Source: Cryoendolithus antarcticus
Taxonomy: Eukaryota > Ascomycota > Dothideomycetes > Cladosporiales > Cladosporiaceae
Assembly: GCA_002077065.1 (NCBI GenBank)
Contig: NAJO01000005.1
Location: 186,001-250,000 of the forward strand
Length of the DNA: 64,000 nt
Direction of reading: 5' to 3'
In this document: positions 1 through 11,093 of the stretch, in pieces
How the letters are laid out: each line of letters opens with the position of its first letter
How positions within the stretch are numbered: position 1 is the first letter of the stretch
Translations under genes and position numbers: made by a program
Notes under the pieces: model-generated
What the model saw: the letters and a program-made list of their open reading frames with translations, nothing else
Databases searched by the model: none
What the model was told of the DNA's origin: nothing

Positions 1-818
1 GTTTTGGACTGCCCGAAGTACCACGTTTTGAGGTTCACCTTGCAGGTCTCTGCCAGGACTGATTGGAGGATCTCTGCACTTAGCGGGCCTTGCAGAGCTA
101 TGAGACCATAGGGTACGCTGTCCACTTGAAGGTTTCGTAGCTGAACTTCAGGGTTCGCTCCATCGTGCCATGACTCAAGAGACGAAGTAAGAAACGCAAG
201 GTCCTTGTCTCGGCATCCAGCATTGAGGACAACATAGAAAAGATGCTTCGGCCCGTCGTCCATCCGCGTGATGATACAATCATCCACAATCCCACCCGTC
301 TTGGGATGCAACAAAGCACTCAGCGTCGACTGGCCTGGCTGCAAGTCCTTCACTCCAGCAGGCGTAATCGTTTCCAGGAACGCTTCCGCGCCAGGGCCCT
401 CGATATGGTACTGCACCATGTGCCCTACATCGAAGAGCGAGGCTTTCTCGCGCGTCCAGTGGTGAGACTCGCCTACGCCGAGGTCGGAGTATTGGACTGG
501 CATGCTGTAGCCTCCGAAGGGGACCATCTTGGCGCCATGAGCGAGGTGGAGGTCGTAGAGTGCGGTTTTGCCGAGGTTTTGGTCAGTGTAGAGGGTTGGT
601 GGTGGGGAGATGTGCGTGCTTTCATGGCGGCGTTGTTGGTGAACCACTCGCCGACTGCGAGTGCGCTCTGCGTAAGGGGTTGTTGGAGCCCTTTGGGCGG
701 CCAATGGGTGTGAGCGGAAAGTCGAGGTTGCCGATATGTGCCTTTCGCAGCAGCGAGTCACCTTCGAGACAGTCCTGACAGCCCTGAGAGGCCACAAAGC
801 CACCTTTACCGCCGACAT
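1..818 (-). CDS. GCV1: Glycine cleavage system T protein (aminomethyltransferase), 5' part, cut by window start
   Basis: The reverse strand is open without introns from an ATG at 816-818 to the window edge (272 codons). The first 60 or so residues are rich in Arg, Ser and Thr with almost no acidic residues, as in a mitochondrial presequence. The mature part opens with TLYTDQNLGKTALYDLHLAH and then PFGGYSMPVQY, the recognisable start of the GcvT folate-binding domain, followed by LFDVGHM and a GGIVDD-like turn. The T protein transfers the aminomethyl carbon of glycine to tetrahydrofolate in the mitochondrial glycine decarboxylase complex. The C-terminal part lies outside the window. It is divergent from VMA5, with 253 bp between the two start codons. 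Confidence 0.93.
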   Translation of the reverse strand, partial: MSAVKVALWPLRAVRTVSKVTRCCERHISATSTFRSHPLAAQRAPTTPYAERTRSRRVVHQQRRHESTHISPPPTLYTDQNLGKTALYDLHLAHGAKMVPFGGYSMPVQYSDLGVGESHHWTREKASLFDVGHMVQYHIEGPGAEAFLETITPAGVKDLQPGQSTLSALLHPKTGGIVDDCIITRMDDGPKHLFYVVLNAGCRDKDLAFLTSSLESWHDGANPEVQLRNLQVDSVPYGLIALQGPLSAEILQSVLAETCKVNLKTWYFGQSK

Positions 819-1071
819 GGTCGTTCACTCGATCGTCCAGAGCGTTTGACTACATCGAAGTGAGGTGGTGTTGAGTGTCTATATACAAATGCAGCTCAAT
901 GCCTCTATGTGGCTGGTGCAGTCCAAGCTTCATCGATTGTGGGGACGTCACTCACAGGGAAGCTCTATCTAGATCGAGACAGCAAAAGCATCCCATTGCA
1001 GTGTGCATGTGCCTGACCTCATTGACTTCCGCTCAATCACTCCTCCCTTCTCCGCCCCGCCCCGCTCGAGC
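819..1071. promoter_or_regulatory. Shared divergent promoter of GCV1 and VMA5
   Basis: This 253-bp stretch separates the start codons of two diverging genes and must hold both promoters and 5' leaders. A pyrimidine-rich run (tcactcctcccttctccgcc) lies just before the VMA5 start, as is common in fungal leaders. No specific factor site was identified. Confidence 0.5.
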
Positions 1072-2380
1072 ATGCCCCCCCAAACTTACTTCCTAGTCTC
1101 GCTGCCTGCATCGATCGCAGAGTCCGACCAACCCAGCGATGCACTAACAACTCTCCGAAGCGCGGTGACGACCGACAGTGCGACCACATATCCCTTCAGC
1201 ATCCCTACATTCAAGATTGGCACACTTGAAGGCTTAGTGCAGCAAGCAGATGAACTGTCGAAGCTCGAGCAATCGAGTCGAGGCGTGGTGGAGAAAGTCG
1301 CGGACTCGCTGCGGAGTCTACTAGAGGGAGATGAGGACAAGATCCGGGAGCAGAAAGTGGTGAACGACAGTACAGTCTCGCCTGCTCTACCGTATAGCCC
1401 TTCTCCACATCTAACACACTCCCCACAGAACCCGTCTCCGCCTACCTCACCTCCTTTGCCTGGTCCAAAACCAAATACCGCTCCGACAACCGCCCCGTCT
1501 CCGAACTGATCCAAACTCTCCAAAAAGAGCTAAACAGCATAGACAACGACACAAAGTCCAAGTTCACCCAATACAACACCGCCTCCCAATCGCTCACCCA
1601 ACTCCAACGCTCCCAGACCGGAAACCTATCCCAGAAATCCCTAACCTCAATCGTAAACCCCGAGTGGCTGCTTAAACCCGATGCGAGCGAGTATATCACG
1701 CAGCACCTCGTCGCGGTGCCGACGCAGCAAGGCAAAGAGTTTCTCAAGACCTACGAAGGGCTCAGCGAATGGGTCGTCCCCCGCAGCGCCACCTTACTAG
1801 CAAAAGACGACGAGTTCTTCCTCTACGCCGTCACAGTCTTCAAAAAGCAGTCCACGGAGTTCGTGCACAAGTGTCGCGAGCGGCGATGGACTCCACGGGA
1901 CTGGAAGTTCCATGAAGGCGGCAAAGAGGCTGAGGACGAGGAGTTGCGGAAGCTGGAGAAAGAAGAGCGGAGTCTTTGGGGCGAGGCGCTGAGGATGGGA
2001 AGGACGGGGTATGGAGATGCGATTGTGGCGTGGATGCATGTGCTAGCTCTGAGAGTATTTGTAGAGAGCGTGCTGCGGTACGGACTGCCGGCCAACTTTG
2101 TGACGGGGATTATGAAGGTATGTCTTCTTGCAGTGTCCCGTTCACTGTTCTCCTGCAGCTTACTGATACATCATAGCCTGAGCCGAAGCGAGCGAAGAAA
2201 GCGAAGCAGATGCTTGACGCGAGGTTCAGCGATCTAGGCGGCAATGCCATGAATCGGGATAAGAAAGGCAAGCCCATCAAGGACGATTCGTCGACGCAGA
2301 CGGAGATGGCAGGTGCAGGCATGGGCGGTGGGAACGAAAGTTTCGAGCCGTACGTCTTCTACGAGTTCGAGATAGCGTAG
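1072..2380 (+). CDS. VMA5: V-type proton ATPase subunit C
   Basis: The model has exons 1072-1369, 1429-2117 and 2177-2380; the two introns (1370-1428 and 2118-2176) are 59 nt each with GT and AG ends, giving 396 residues, close to the 392 of yeast Vma5. Family landmarks are FKIGTLEGL near the N-terminus, TGNLSQKSLTSIV in the middle, the strongly conserved LRVFVESVLRYGLPANF, and a C-terminus with the DLGGNAM and FEPYVFYEFEIA motifs. Subunit C links the V1 sector to the Vo stator and is released during reversible disassembly of the vacuolar proton pump. The start at 1072 is the first ATG in frame and matches the family N-terminus (MPPQTYFLVSLP). Confidence 0.96.
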
Positions 2381-3180
2381 GCGTGGAGCTACCCGCGCGA
2401 GGGCGATGTACACGGAACGGGGTTTTGTATAGATCATGAAAAGTGCCGGTACACTATGTGCAAACCGTATTGAAAGGTGGTGACAGGTCCAGCGAGCTCG
2501 TGAGACAAGTGAGATTATACATATCATTCCATTCATTGCCTCGAATCACATCACCACCGCACCAGCAAAAGTATACGCTGCGCTTCATTCCAAGCGCGTT
2601 GAGCTCTGCAACGCAGAAGACTCTGCTACTCCATCTACCCGCTATGCACGGTAATCGATCCATTGACTTCCTCAAGTAATATAACGCTCAACAGTCAAGG
2701 TCAAGCCATGGCCTCCAAACAACCGCATATGCAATCACAAATGAGCCACCGTTGATCGCAGTCCTGTGCTTCCAAAACAAACGCCTCCCGACCAAACGCC
2801 GTTGTATCATGCCGTGTGCCGAGTGCCGGGTATCTGGGACGAAGAAGAACGAAAGTCGTGTGTGTGTGTGTGGGCACCCAAGTCCGTATGCGTCGGGTTG
2901 TGTCGGGTGAAGGTGGTGTAGGAAACCGAACCCGAATGTCGTGTACGCCTTCGACGCCGTTGGGCATAGACCAATCTCCAGTCTAATGCAAGGGGTATCA
3001 TGATGTGTCTCAAGTGTGCTCGTGCTGGCCGGCCGGGCCAAGTCGCACCAAAGGCCGGCAGACGCTCAGGTGTGCTCGCGCGCAAGGTGGCTGGACCAGA
3101 ACCTTGGTGTTGGTCTCAGCCGTGAGTTGGTCTCGGGATCTGGATTACTCCAGAAAGGATGGCAGCAGTCCAGCCCCATA
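2381..3180. other. Intergenic, convergent 3' regions of VMA5 and the bHLH gene
   Basis: About 800 bp between two converging genes. I see no convincing open frame or RNA gene. A short TG dinucleotide run sits near 2858-2872 (gtgtgtgtgtgtgtg). The rest is presumably terminator and 3' UTR sequence of both genes. Confidence 0.5.
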
Positions 3181-5069
3181 CTACGAGTCCATGGTCGCAT
3201 ACTCATCCTCTTCCTTGAAGTCTCCATCCCACCCACCACCAAAGTGGCTCTGATTGTGCGACATGCCACCAGAGCTCATTCCACTGCCGCCGGACTGGAA
3301 GCCAGGGCTGATGGACTGCTGGCCGTGGCTGTTGCCGTTGGAGATGACCTGGCCATCGGCATTGATACTGTCGCCCGCGACATTCGTAAAGCCAGGGACA
3401 CGGAGACCGGAGCCTGCAGCGCGGGAGTAGCCCGTGAAACCTCCGAGAGGTGCATGCTTATTCAGCACTTCGCAGATCTCGCTATTCATGCGCTTCTCCT
3501 CGTCGTTCGGGTCGTACGGCCAGACTCCACCGAGGTTCTGGACGAGACCCTTCAGCTCTTGCTCTTGTCGGAGCTTGAGGTGCATGTACCACATCACATC
3601 TCGAGTCCATGCTACGGAGCCGTTGAGGATGTCCCCCTTATTCGGACCTTTGTCTTTCTCCTCCATTGGCAGACCTTGCGTGATGTTGCCCGCTGTCGTT
3701 GCTCGTCGACCACTCGGTCCAGCCAGCAGTGACGTTGCAGCAGGCGGTGACATGCCAGTTGCGTTCGAGATCGATGGTGACAACGGCGCATTGGTCTGCA
3801 GATGCTTCCGCACCTTCTCGTCTTCGAGTCTGTGCTGCGGGACGAGCATGCCGAGCTCCTGTATCCGCTCATTGATGTTGTCGCGTCGTCTGCGCTCGAC
3901 GGCATTGTGCGACTCGCGCCGCCTTCGCCGCTTCGCCTCTTGCGTATGCAGACCAGGATGCGACGTGCCGGGCTCCATCTTCGTGGGTAGTGAATTTGTG
4001 ATCTTCGGTTGGCCGTGTCCAGTCAACACCTCTGAGATCTGCCGATTCATCGGATGGCCGTTGGTAGGCGACGGGAATGGTGACGACTCATTCCAGCTGT
4101 GACCACTAGGAGTGCTATCCCAATCATTACCCAGCGAGCCTTGCTGCCGCTGATGTCGGATCTGCTGTGCGTTAGGCCCGATCTGCAGTGCATGCATACC
4201 TGCAGTGCCGGGAGTCCCAGGTGAACGTGCACCGGAAATCTTTCGATCTATGTGCGGATGTGATTGTGGGTAGCCTGCTTGCTGTGGTAGGCTGTGGGCA
4301 CCAGGGAACTGCTGGTTCGGTACGCCTTGAAAGTGTGCGTAGTTGAAGCCGTTGTTGAAGGGCGACTGCATGGGAGCACCGTCAGGTGTATGCGAGTACA
4401 TGCTGCCAACCTGCTGTTGTCGATTGACCGGGATACTGTTGGGCATGAAGTTGTTGACACCAGTGTTAAAGTCAAAGTTCTGTGCTTGGCCATTGCTGCT
4501 CTCGAACTGCAGACCCTCGAGCTCATCGTCTGCTATACCAGAGCCGCCAAGGTTGAAGCCATTCTGGCTGAAGCTTTGCGACATGCCACCTGTGAGCGAC
4601 GCAGGATTGATGTTCATGTTGCCGCTGAACCCCTGTGCTTGCCGGTGCTGCGCATGTGCATTGTACTGCATGTATTGATTGGGGTCGAAGTTGAAGTCGT
4701 TCGGCTCCGACTTGATGTAGGGAGAACCGGCGCCGGTCATGGCGCTGGACTCGAAGGGATCGTTATCGAATTTGAGCTCAAACGGCGAGTCGTGCTTGTC
4801 GATATGAGGCGACTTAAGCTTGTCTCTGTCGTCAAGCGCTGGGAAACTGGTGAGGCTAGTTCGTGGAGCTGCAGCAACACCAAATGTCAGTCTCGTCCAT
4901 CGTACAGGACCACGATCATGTGCATGGCCAGCATGTACATATGATGCATATGACAGAGCCATGCTTGACATGCTACAATGCTCAAGTATGAGGGCTGCCG
5001 TGAGATTGAAGATCATGTAACAAGGGAAGAAAAGAAAGCATGGACGGAGTACTCACAGCTTATGTGCAT
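3181..5069 (-). CDS. bHLH transcription factor with a long loop
   Basis: One long reverse frame (3181-4868) encodes a Gln/Asn/Ser-rich N-terminal half and a bHLH domain. The basic region (about 3870-3915) carries ESHNAVERRRRDNINERI, with the His, Glu and Arg that in class B bHLH proteins read CACGTG-type E-boxes. Helix 2 is NKGDILNGSVAWTRDVMWYM, followed by a Glu/Gln-rich helix. About 65 Ser/Pro-rich residues separate the helices, an unusually long loop. My preferred start is a 13-nt exon at 5057-5069 (ATG CAC ATA AGC T), joined across intron 4869-5056 (strong GTGAGT donor, CTGAC branch, GCAG acceptor), giving 566 residues. The frame is also open upstream, so a start at 4971 without that intron is possible. 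DNA-binding function is inferred from the domain; the target genes are unknown. Confidence 0.8.
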
Positions 5070-7906
5070 TACTCGACGTGGAGACTAAGCCGACCCGAAA
5101 AGGTGTTTGCTTGGTTGTCGTTTCGGCTTCGCGTGGCCACGGGCCGACTCTTGCAGCTTGATAGGTCGACGGCGAGCTGGAATGCGGGCAAGTCGAAGAA
5201 GGCGTCCTGTGTTGCTGTGTATGATCGTTCGCAGCGGGACCGGCTCTGTGCAAGACACTCGAGGTGTTTGCTTGATCTAGCGATTTGAGGCTGACTGCTG
5301 TGGGTGTACAGCAATGCGCTCCAATCAGATGCAAGGAATGCGTCCCAGGTCGCACAGCCAAGCAGTGGTTTAGCTGATGTATGACAGTAATCCTAGCTGC
5401 CGGCGAACGTAAGATCTTCGATAGCGGTGTTGATTACTGCAACATGTAGGGTCAGCAAATATGAGGGCATGAGACAGTGTGCCGCGCATCGAGGAATGTG
5501 TGAATGCACGAGTCTGCAAGTGGTTGTGCGGCTGTACCGCTGTCACATCATGCGACTTCGGTCTCCGCATTGAGAGACATGCTGCAACGCGAAGAGATGG
5601 CCCCTCACAGGTGGGGGGTCAACGTTGGACAACTCACCTGCGATAATTTCGACGACGATGAGGCTGCAGAGGTGGTGAATGTGGGCCCGTAGATTGATGA
5701 TGCGCAATCTTCCAGTAGACGGATAGCAGCGTGCCTAGCGTGCCGAGTATGAGCGGACAGCTACAGAGCTCCCAAAGCGTGCGGCTTGGATAGCGGTGTG
5801 CGGTCGTGATCGAGGGTGAAGTAAGTGAAGTGGCGGCTATACCCGGCTGAGGGTCTGATCGTCGACAAAGAGGAGCGTAAGATGACTATGGTGGAGTCGA
5901 GGGGATGTGATGGGAATGTCGTGGAACCAGGACGTCGTCCAGTACCATTCAGAGGTTGTGCAAAGAGGCGCGGGGGATCCTCGAAGGCGGCGATCGGATC
6001 TGCTCGCGACAGGCGACCGGGAGGCGACGTGCTCGTGCGACGACGCTGTCAAAGGCGCGCCTGTGTTCGCGGTGGAACAAAGGCGCCGGTGAGGGTATAC
6101 GTGTGTTGTATGGGCGATGGGAGAGCTCACCCACGGGTGTGGTGCGAGTATCAATGAAGTTCAAGTGGGGTGGAGGAGAGAAGTTCGGGTTTGTCTCGCT
6201 TGGCGACTGGCAGCGAGCGGATTGGAGGTTTGCGACTGTGGCTGAGCTGCGCTCGGATCTCGGGCGGCAAGGCCGGGCTTTTGTCTGCACAATCGCGAAC
6301 TTGTCGATGTCGTCCTGCAGAGCAATACGGAGCAGCGGCGATGACGGTGTGTCAATGATCTGGACCGTGGATCGTTGCAAGGCTGTGGAGTCAAAGCCGA
6401 GTGAGTGCTGACAGATCGTGAGGGTGATGTTCGCGAGTGATGTGATCAGAAGGCAGCCTGTGAAGCAGAGAGGCGAAACGCGTGAGAGGGCAGACAGGGC
6501 GATATATGCACGACGATCATAAGCTCAGAGCTACATATAGGCCATCAGGACCAGCCTTGACACCCTCTACACAATCGCTACCTCGAACCATCGTCCTCGC
6601 GCACCGTTGTAGCGGCTGCCGGACGGTCTCACCCTCTGCCAAGTGACTCACGCACCTCATCGGCCTCGATGGCGCATGCCGCTCTCTGTTCCAGGCTGCT
6701 GGACTTGAGCTCCGAACGATAGCGATCGCCGTTATAACCAACGTCTGCCTTATTGCATCTGTCATCAATCTTGCCGTGCCGTCATGTTGCCACCGTTGTC
6801 GTTGGTCCAACAGGACGGTGCCACAGCAATGCGGCAGCCACCGCAAGCCAAGGCGTTGAAACAAGAGCTGTCACAGACTGCTCGAGCACAGCTGTGTCGC
6901 ACCCCGAGGCATGCACTCGGGAGGGGCGCATTATTCGTTCTTGGTCGTGCTCGAGCAGAACTGGTTCACACACACACATGCCAGCGACCAATCAGGTCAA
7001 TGCACTGCAATATCTTGCCTTTGTGCAGCAACGGTGAGCGACTCCGTACAGTGGGATGTCGCACACTATCATCGCGACCGCGTATGATCGTTGACGCGTC
7101 AATCCTCGAAGCCACTCTACCGCGCCAGACGGTGTGTGGGAAGCAGTCATGCAGCCAATCCTGTTTTAGACTACTGGTCATTGGACATCGATTACATCTC
7201 ACCCTCCATCAACACTTGTGGAGACGGAAGCTGCCAGGGTCGAGAGAGCTGCCAGATCTAATTCTCCGCGTCCAGGCCGTTTCGATCGATGACTTATGCA
7301 AGTCATCAGTATACTTACCATTGCGGGTCGGAAGTGAGCGGACTTGAGCAGAGTGGTTCCCCATAAAGTACATGTTAACGCGATCGCTGTGCAGGTTACA
7401 GCCCGCGCAAACGGGCTGTTAGAAATCCGCAAGCAAGGCGTCTATACTTCGCTACACCACGGAGGGTGGAATGTGAAGGAAGTCGGGGACCGTGATGAAG
7501 AACTGTGCTGTTTCAAATTGCTATGCTCCATACCTTAGTCGGGGTCTACGCGGTTATCCACGATACTCAGCACACCCTTAAGCTCTAAGCTTTCCGCGTA
7601 CGTGCAGCGCGGCTTGACAGAGTCCATACTACTACCGACTCGCAGCAAGACCCAAGCGCAAGTGACCTCGAAATCAACCATCTCATCACTGCTAGCTCAC
7701 TGCACTGACGCCGGCACTGTTGGCGAAGAGCAGGATTCAAGACACACCACTGCCTAGCGCATTCGGAAAGAGCGGCAGCCTCATCAGCCAGCAGCCCAAG
7801 TGCTGCCACAGGCAACACGATTACTCGTATGAGCTATTACCTCGCCACCTAGCGCATATCTCGCGCTCCTCTACACACTTTATCGCCACGAATACCCACT
7901 CACATC
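5070..7906. other. Long gene-free stretch between two divergent genes
   Basis: About 2.8 kb lies between the bHLH gene (leftward) and SFT2 (rightward). Only short overlapping frames without recognisable motifs are present. It holds a CA run near 6968-6977 and a perfect 8-bp stem with a 6-nt loop at 7398-7419. The likely content is the extended promoter and leader of the bHLH regulator, possibly with an unannotated noncoding transcript. Confidence 0.4.
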
Positions 7907-9687
7907 ATGGCATCAAATACTTTCAGAGATCGCATGAATGACCTCGGCTGGTCACGCCGCGAACAGCCTGTCAACACCCAACAACGGAGTCCACTCCTAG
8001 GCACATTATCACGTCTGAATCCTTTCAGCAATGAGGATAGCGTACGGCTGCCTACGACTGAAGGCGACGGGCCTGGGGCGCCTCTGCCTGCCCGGACAAG
8101 GAGGGAGGAAGAGGAGGGTTGGTTCGCATGTAAGTCTAAGACACGATTGTCTGCGAAGAGGATGCGCATACACTCGCATTTTCATGTCTCTCACACGCCA
8201 TGATCACACATCATGGCTTCTATCTGGCCTCTGTCTCTCGAATCGGTCAAGTTCATCGTGCCGAGAAGCCGAACGCCATCTGCTATGCACAACATACCAG
8301 CATGCAACAAGCACCTGCAGAGCTAGTTACAACACAACTATGCCAGTCATATCAAGCTGCAGCAACGCGAGACATGCATCAATCCACTCAGCATAGCGCG
8401 TCTCGAACCTCACGTCAAGAAAGTCGCTGACTTTTTGCCTCTCAGTAAGTCGCTGGGACCGCCTCCTCGTGTTCGGTGGTCTCAATGTCGCCGCCCTAGC
8501 GCTCTTCGTTATCTGCTTCACACTCTTCCCTGTTCTCGCGGTCGTGCCGAGGAAGTTCGCAATACTGTACGTACCCCTAAGTTTCTTTCTGGTTGCGTTG
8601 CTCTCTAGCTCGCCACCTGCACCTCATGCATGCCCCGCATCTAAGCCCGCTTCGCTGCGTATCGGACAAAACAGCTTGGACAAGAGGGTGTGCGACGCCC
8701 TCGTATCAACCTCTCGAAGAGTGCGATATGCGCATCATTACAAGATCTTGGCTTGTATTGGCTGGACAGTTCCGCTGCGCACGCGACGATCCCGCTCGGG
8801 CGCTAAGGCAATGGGAGTGGCCGCATGACCCCTAAGCTTACTGCATGGCTCATCTTGTTACGGTCTGGTCTCGATCTCCTCCTGGCAAGCTGTTGGCGTC
8901 GTGGCTGCTGCTTGTCGGTTAGGGCGGTCTGCACAGATCGGTCGCATCACCATATTCCACGACCACAACGTCCGGGCATCACACCGGGTCCCCGTCACGT
9001 CTCCATTGTCTCTCGCACTCAGTTCGGCGTTTGATTACTGGTCGTGGCACATGACACTACTATCGCTAACACATTGATCAGATGGACAATGGCCTCGGTC
9101 TTCTTCCTCAGCTCATGGGCCATCCTCATGGGCCCGATGATCTACGGTAAGTCACTCCGTACACCACCCTCAGCCACATCGAACGCCCGCCTCAGCTACA
9201 CAAAGGCTAGCTGTAGAACAACGACATTGTTGCCGATCAGTGGCGGTGTCTCGGAACGCCTCTCGCATATGCACAGTCGATCAAGAGGAACATGCAGTAT
9301 ACTGACTGCCGTTTGCAGCGCGCCATCTAGTATCGCCCGAACGAGTCCCTTTCACCGCGACGTACTTTGGCAGTATTGGGCTGACGCTCTACTTCGCCGT
9401 TGGGGTATGTCATCTTTCACACCCTCTTTCCAGTCTCCCGCCACACATTACGCCACTCGGTTCCCTTGCCATCCGCGTCCTGCACATAGGCGAGGGCGTG
9501 TCATTCGGCCGCTTTGCTGACACTTCGCTCGCAGCTCCAAAGTACATTACTCACATTATTGGCTGCCATCGTTCAGATCATGGCGCTCGTGTGGTATCTG
9601 GTGTCGTATTTCCCCATGGGGTCGACAGGGCTGCGGTTCGCTGCACAGTTCGGGACCTCGCGAGTGACCGCATGGATGAACGGATGA
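7907..9687 (+). CDS. SFT2: Golgi-to-endosome traffic membrane protein Sft2
   Basis: Five exons, 7907-8129, 8446-8566, 9082-9146, 9319-9404 and 9535-9687, give 215 residues in continuous frame. The joined protein has the Sft2 order: a hydrophilic N-terminus with SPLLGTLSRLNPFS, a WF/LSRWDRL entry to the membrane, four hydrophobic segments, and the landmarks FPVLAVVPRKFAIL, SSWAILMGPMIY, SPERVPFTATYFGSIGLTLY and SYFPMGSTGLRF. Sft2 is a tetraspanning Golgi protein involved in fusion of endosome-derived vesicles with the late Golgi. The introns (316, 515, 172 and 130 nt) are much longer than in neighbouring genes. Each splice site is GT-AG and each junction restores a conserved residue, so the model is firm despite this. 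Confidence 0.93.
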
Positions 9688-9884
9688 TAGCGAATGTGGA
9701 CGTAGAAATACAAAAGTCTGCCATCAATGCACTGAAACATCTCGTGCAAAAAGGCGAAGCCGGTCGCTGCCCGCCCGTGACGCCAGAACACCATCGCTAA
9801 AACACAGAACTCCGACATCCGTGTCAGAACACCCGGTATGCTCACCAAGCGCATCGTCGAGCCCCCTCGCATCACATCCCCTCT

Positions 9885-10643
9885 TCACCCACCCAAACTA
9901 AACCGTCTCGGCAACCCCACACTCTCACCTCCCCCGCCATCCTCCTTCCCAGTGACCCTAACCCTCACAACCCTCGCCGGCGGCGTTCCCTTCATCCCCG
10001 CCCTATTCCCAACCCTCCGCCTCCCCCGATCAAAATCCAACATAGCAGCCCTCTCATCATCGCTCTCCTCTCTATACCCCTCCCTCCCCTCATTATCCAC
10101 CAACTCCCCCTCCACATCCTCCACGCCCGGCGGCTGCACCCATTCCCTCGGCACCATACACGGCAGCGCTACACCAATGCCAGCGGCGCGATTGACCCAA
10201 CTGGGTGTGGGTTTGTTCAGTAAGGCCGTGGAGAGCGCGGAGGTGAAGTGATTACAGTTTTGCGTGAGGAGATTATATTTCGTTCCCGAGAATTTCGCGG
10301 AGACGTCGCGGATTACTGCTTCGATTTCAGGCTTGGATTTTGTGGTGTGGCCTTGCAGCACACTGCACCTGAATGTGCCGCCTGGGGGGACTGTGCCCGG
10401 TGGACTCGACCAGACGCCTGTTTTATGCGGGACTGAGTGCCCGCCGTAGGCGTATTCGAGATCGTTTATCAGGAGCGCGGAGTGGTGGAGGGAGGTGCCG
10501 ATGGTGTAGAGGAGGGTTGAGAGCCGGGAGGGAGGGAGGAGATCGTAGATTTGGAGGGTTACTGGGGTGCCGCGGGGTTCGGGCGTGGGGGGTATTGAGG
10601 TTGTTGAGGGTTGGCGTTTGGAGCGGGAGGGGAAGGGGGGCAT
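9885..10643 (-). CDS. PPPDE/DeSI-type putative thiol peptidase
   Basis: An intronless reverse frame of 252 residues counted from the ATG at 10641-10643. The frame continues upstream to another ATG at 10703, but the proximal start is preferred because the extra residues look like leader sequence. The PPPDE fold is visible: VTLQIYDLLPPS at the start, the active-site His region SLHHSALLI, EYAYGGHS, then KYNLLTQNCNHFTSAL containing the catalytic-type Cys. In this family the His/Cys dyad acts on SUMO or ubiquitin conjugates or on lipid-modified proteins. The C-terminal 90 residues are acidic and low in complexity. It converges on SFT2, 197 bp away. Confidence 0.85.
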   Translation of the reverse strand: MPPFPSRSKRQPSTTSIPPTPEPRGTPVTLQIYDLLPPSRLSTLLYTIGTSLHHSALLINDLEYAYGGHSVPHKTGVWSSPPGTVPPGGTFRCSVLQGHTTKSKPEIEAVIRDVSAKFSGTKYNLLTQNCNHFTSALSTALLNKPTPSWVNRAAGIGVALPCMVPREWVQPPGVEDVEGELVDNEGREGYREESDDERAAMLDFDRGRRRVGNRAGMKGTPPARVVRVRVTGKEDGGGGESVGLPRRFSLGG

Positions 10644-11093
10644 GGTGGTGCGGTGTGCGATTGAGGAGAAAAGAGGAAGCTGATATGTGCTTTTGAGCAG
10701 CACGCGAGGGGAGCTCGTGGGGTGCAGGGTTCAAGGGTGGGTTTGCGGGTTTGCGGGGCGGTAGGATGGGCCGGAGTTCTTAGGGTTTGGACGTTGGTGT
10801 GGCGTCTCGAATCTGAAGCATGCTGAACCTTTGACACGCAGTAGGCCTGCTGGACATGCATCTGGCACACAATTGCAGTGACTGTAACCAGTTTTGCTTC
10901 AGAAAGATGAGACAGCACGGTTTTGTAGCCACGTCTACAGCAAAGCAAGCGAAATGGAAATCGGCTCAACGGCCCCAGGACAAGAGATGATCATGGTCAT
11001 GGACTGGCATCAGCCTATTGAAATGAAGTCTATGATATGCTTTTCGTAGCAGTCGCCGCCCCAGCATACTGCCGTCCACATGGCCATACGCAA
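10644..11093. other. Intergenic between PPPDE gene and SEC26
   Basis: About 450 bp upstream of the PPPDE start and downstream of SEC26, both on the reverse strand. It holds the PPPDE promoter and the SEC26 3' region. No further gene is seen. Confidence 0.5.
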
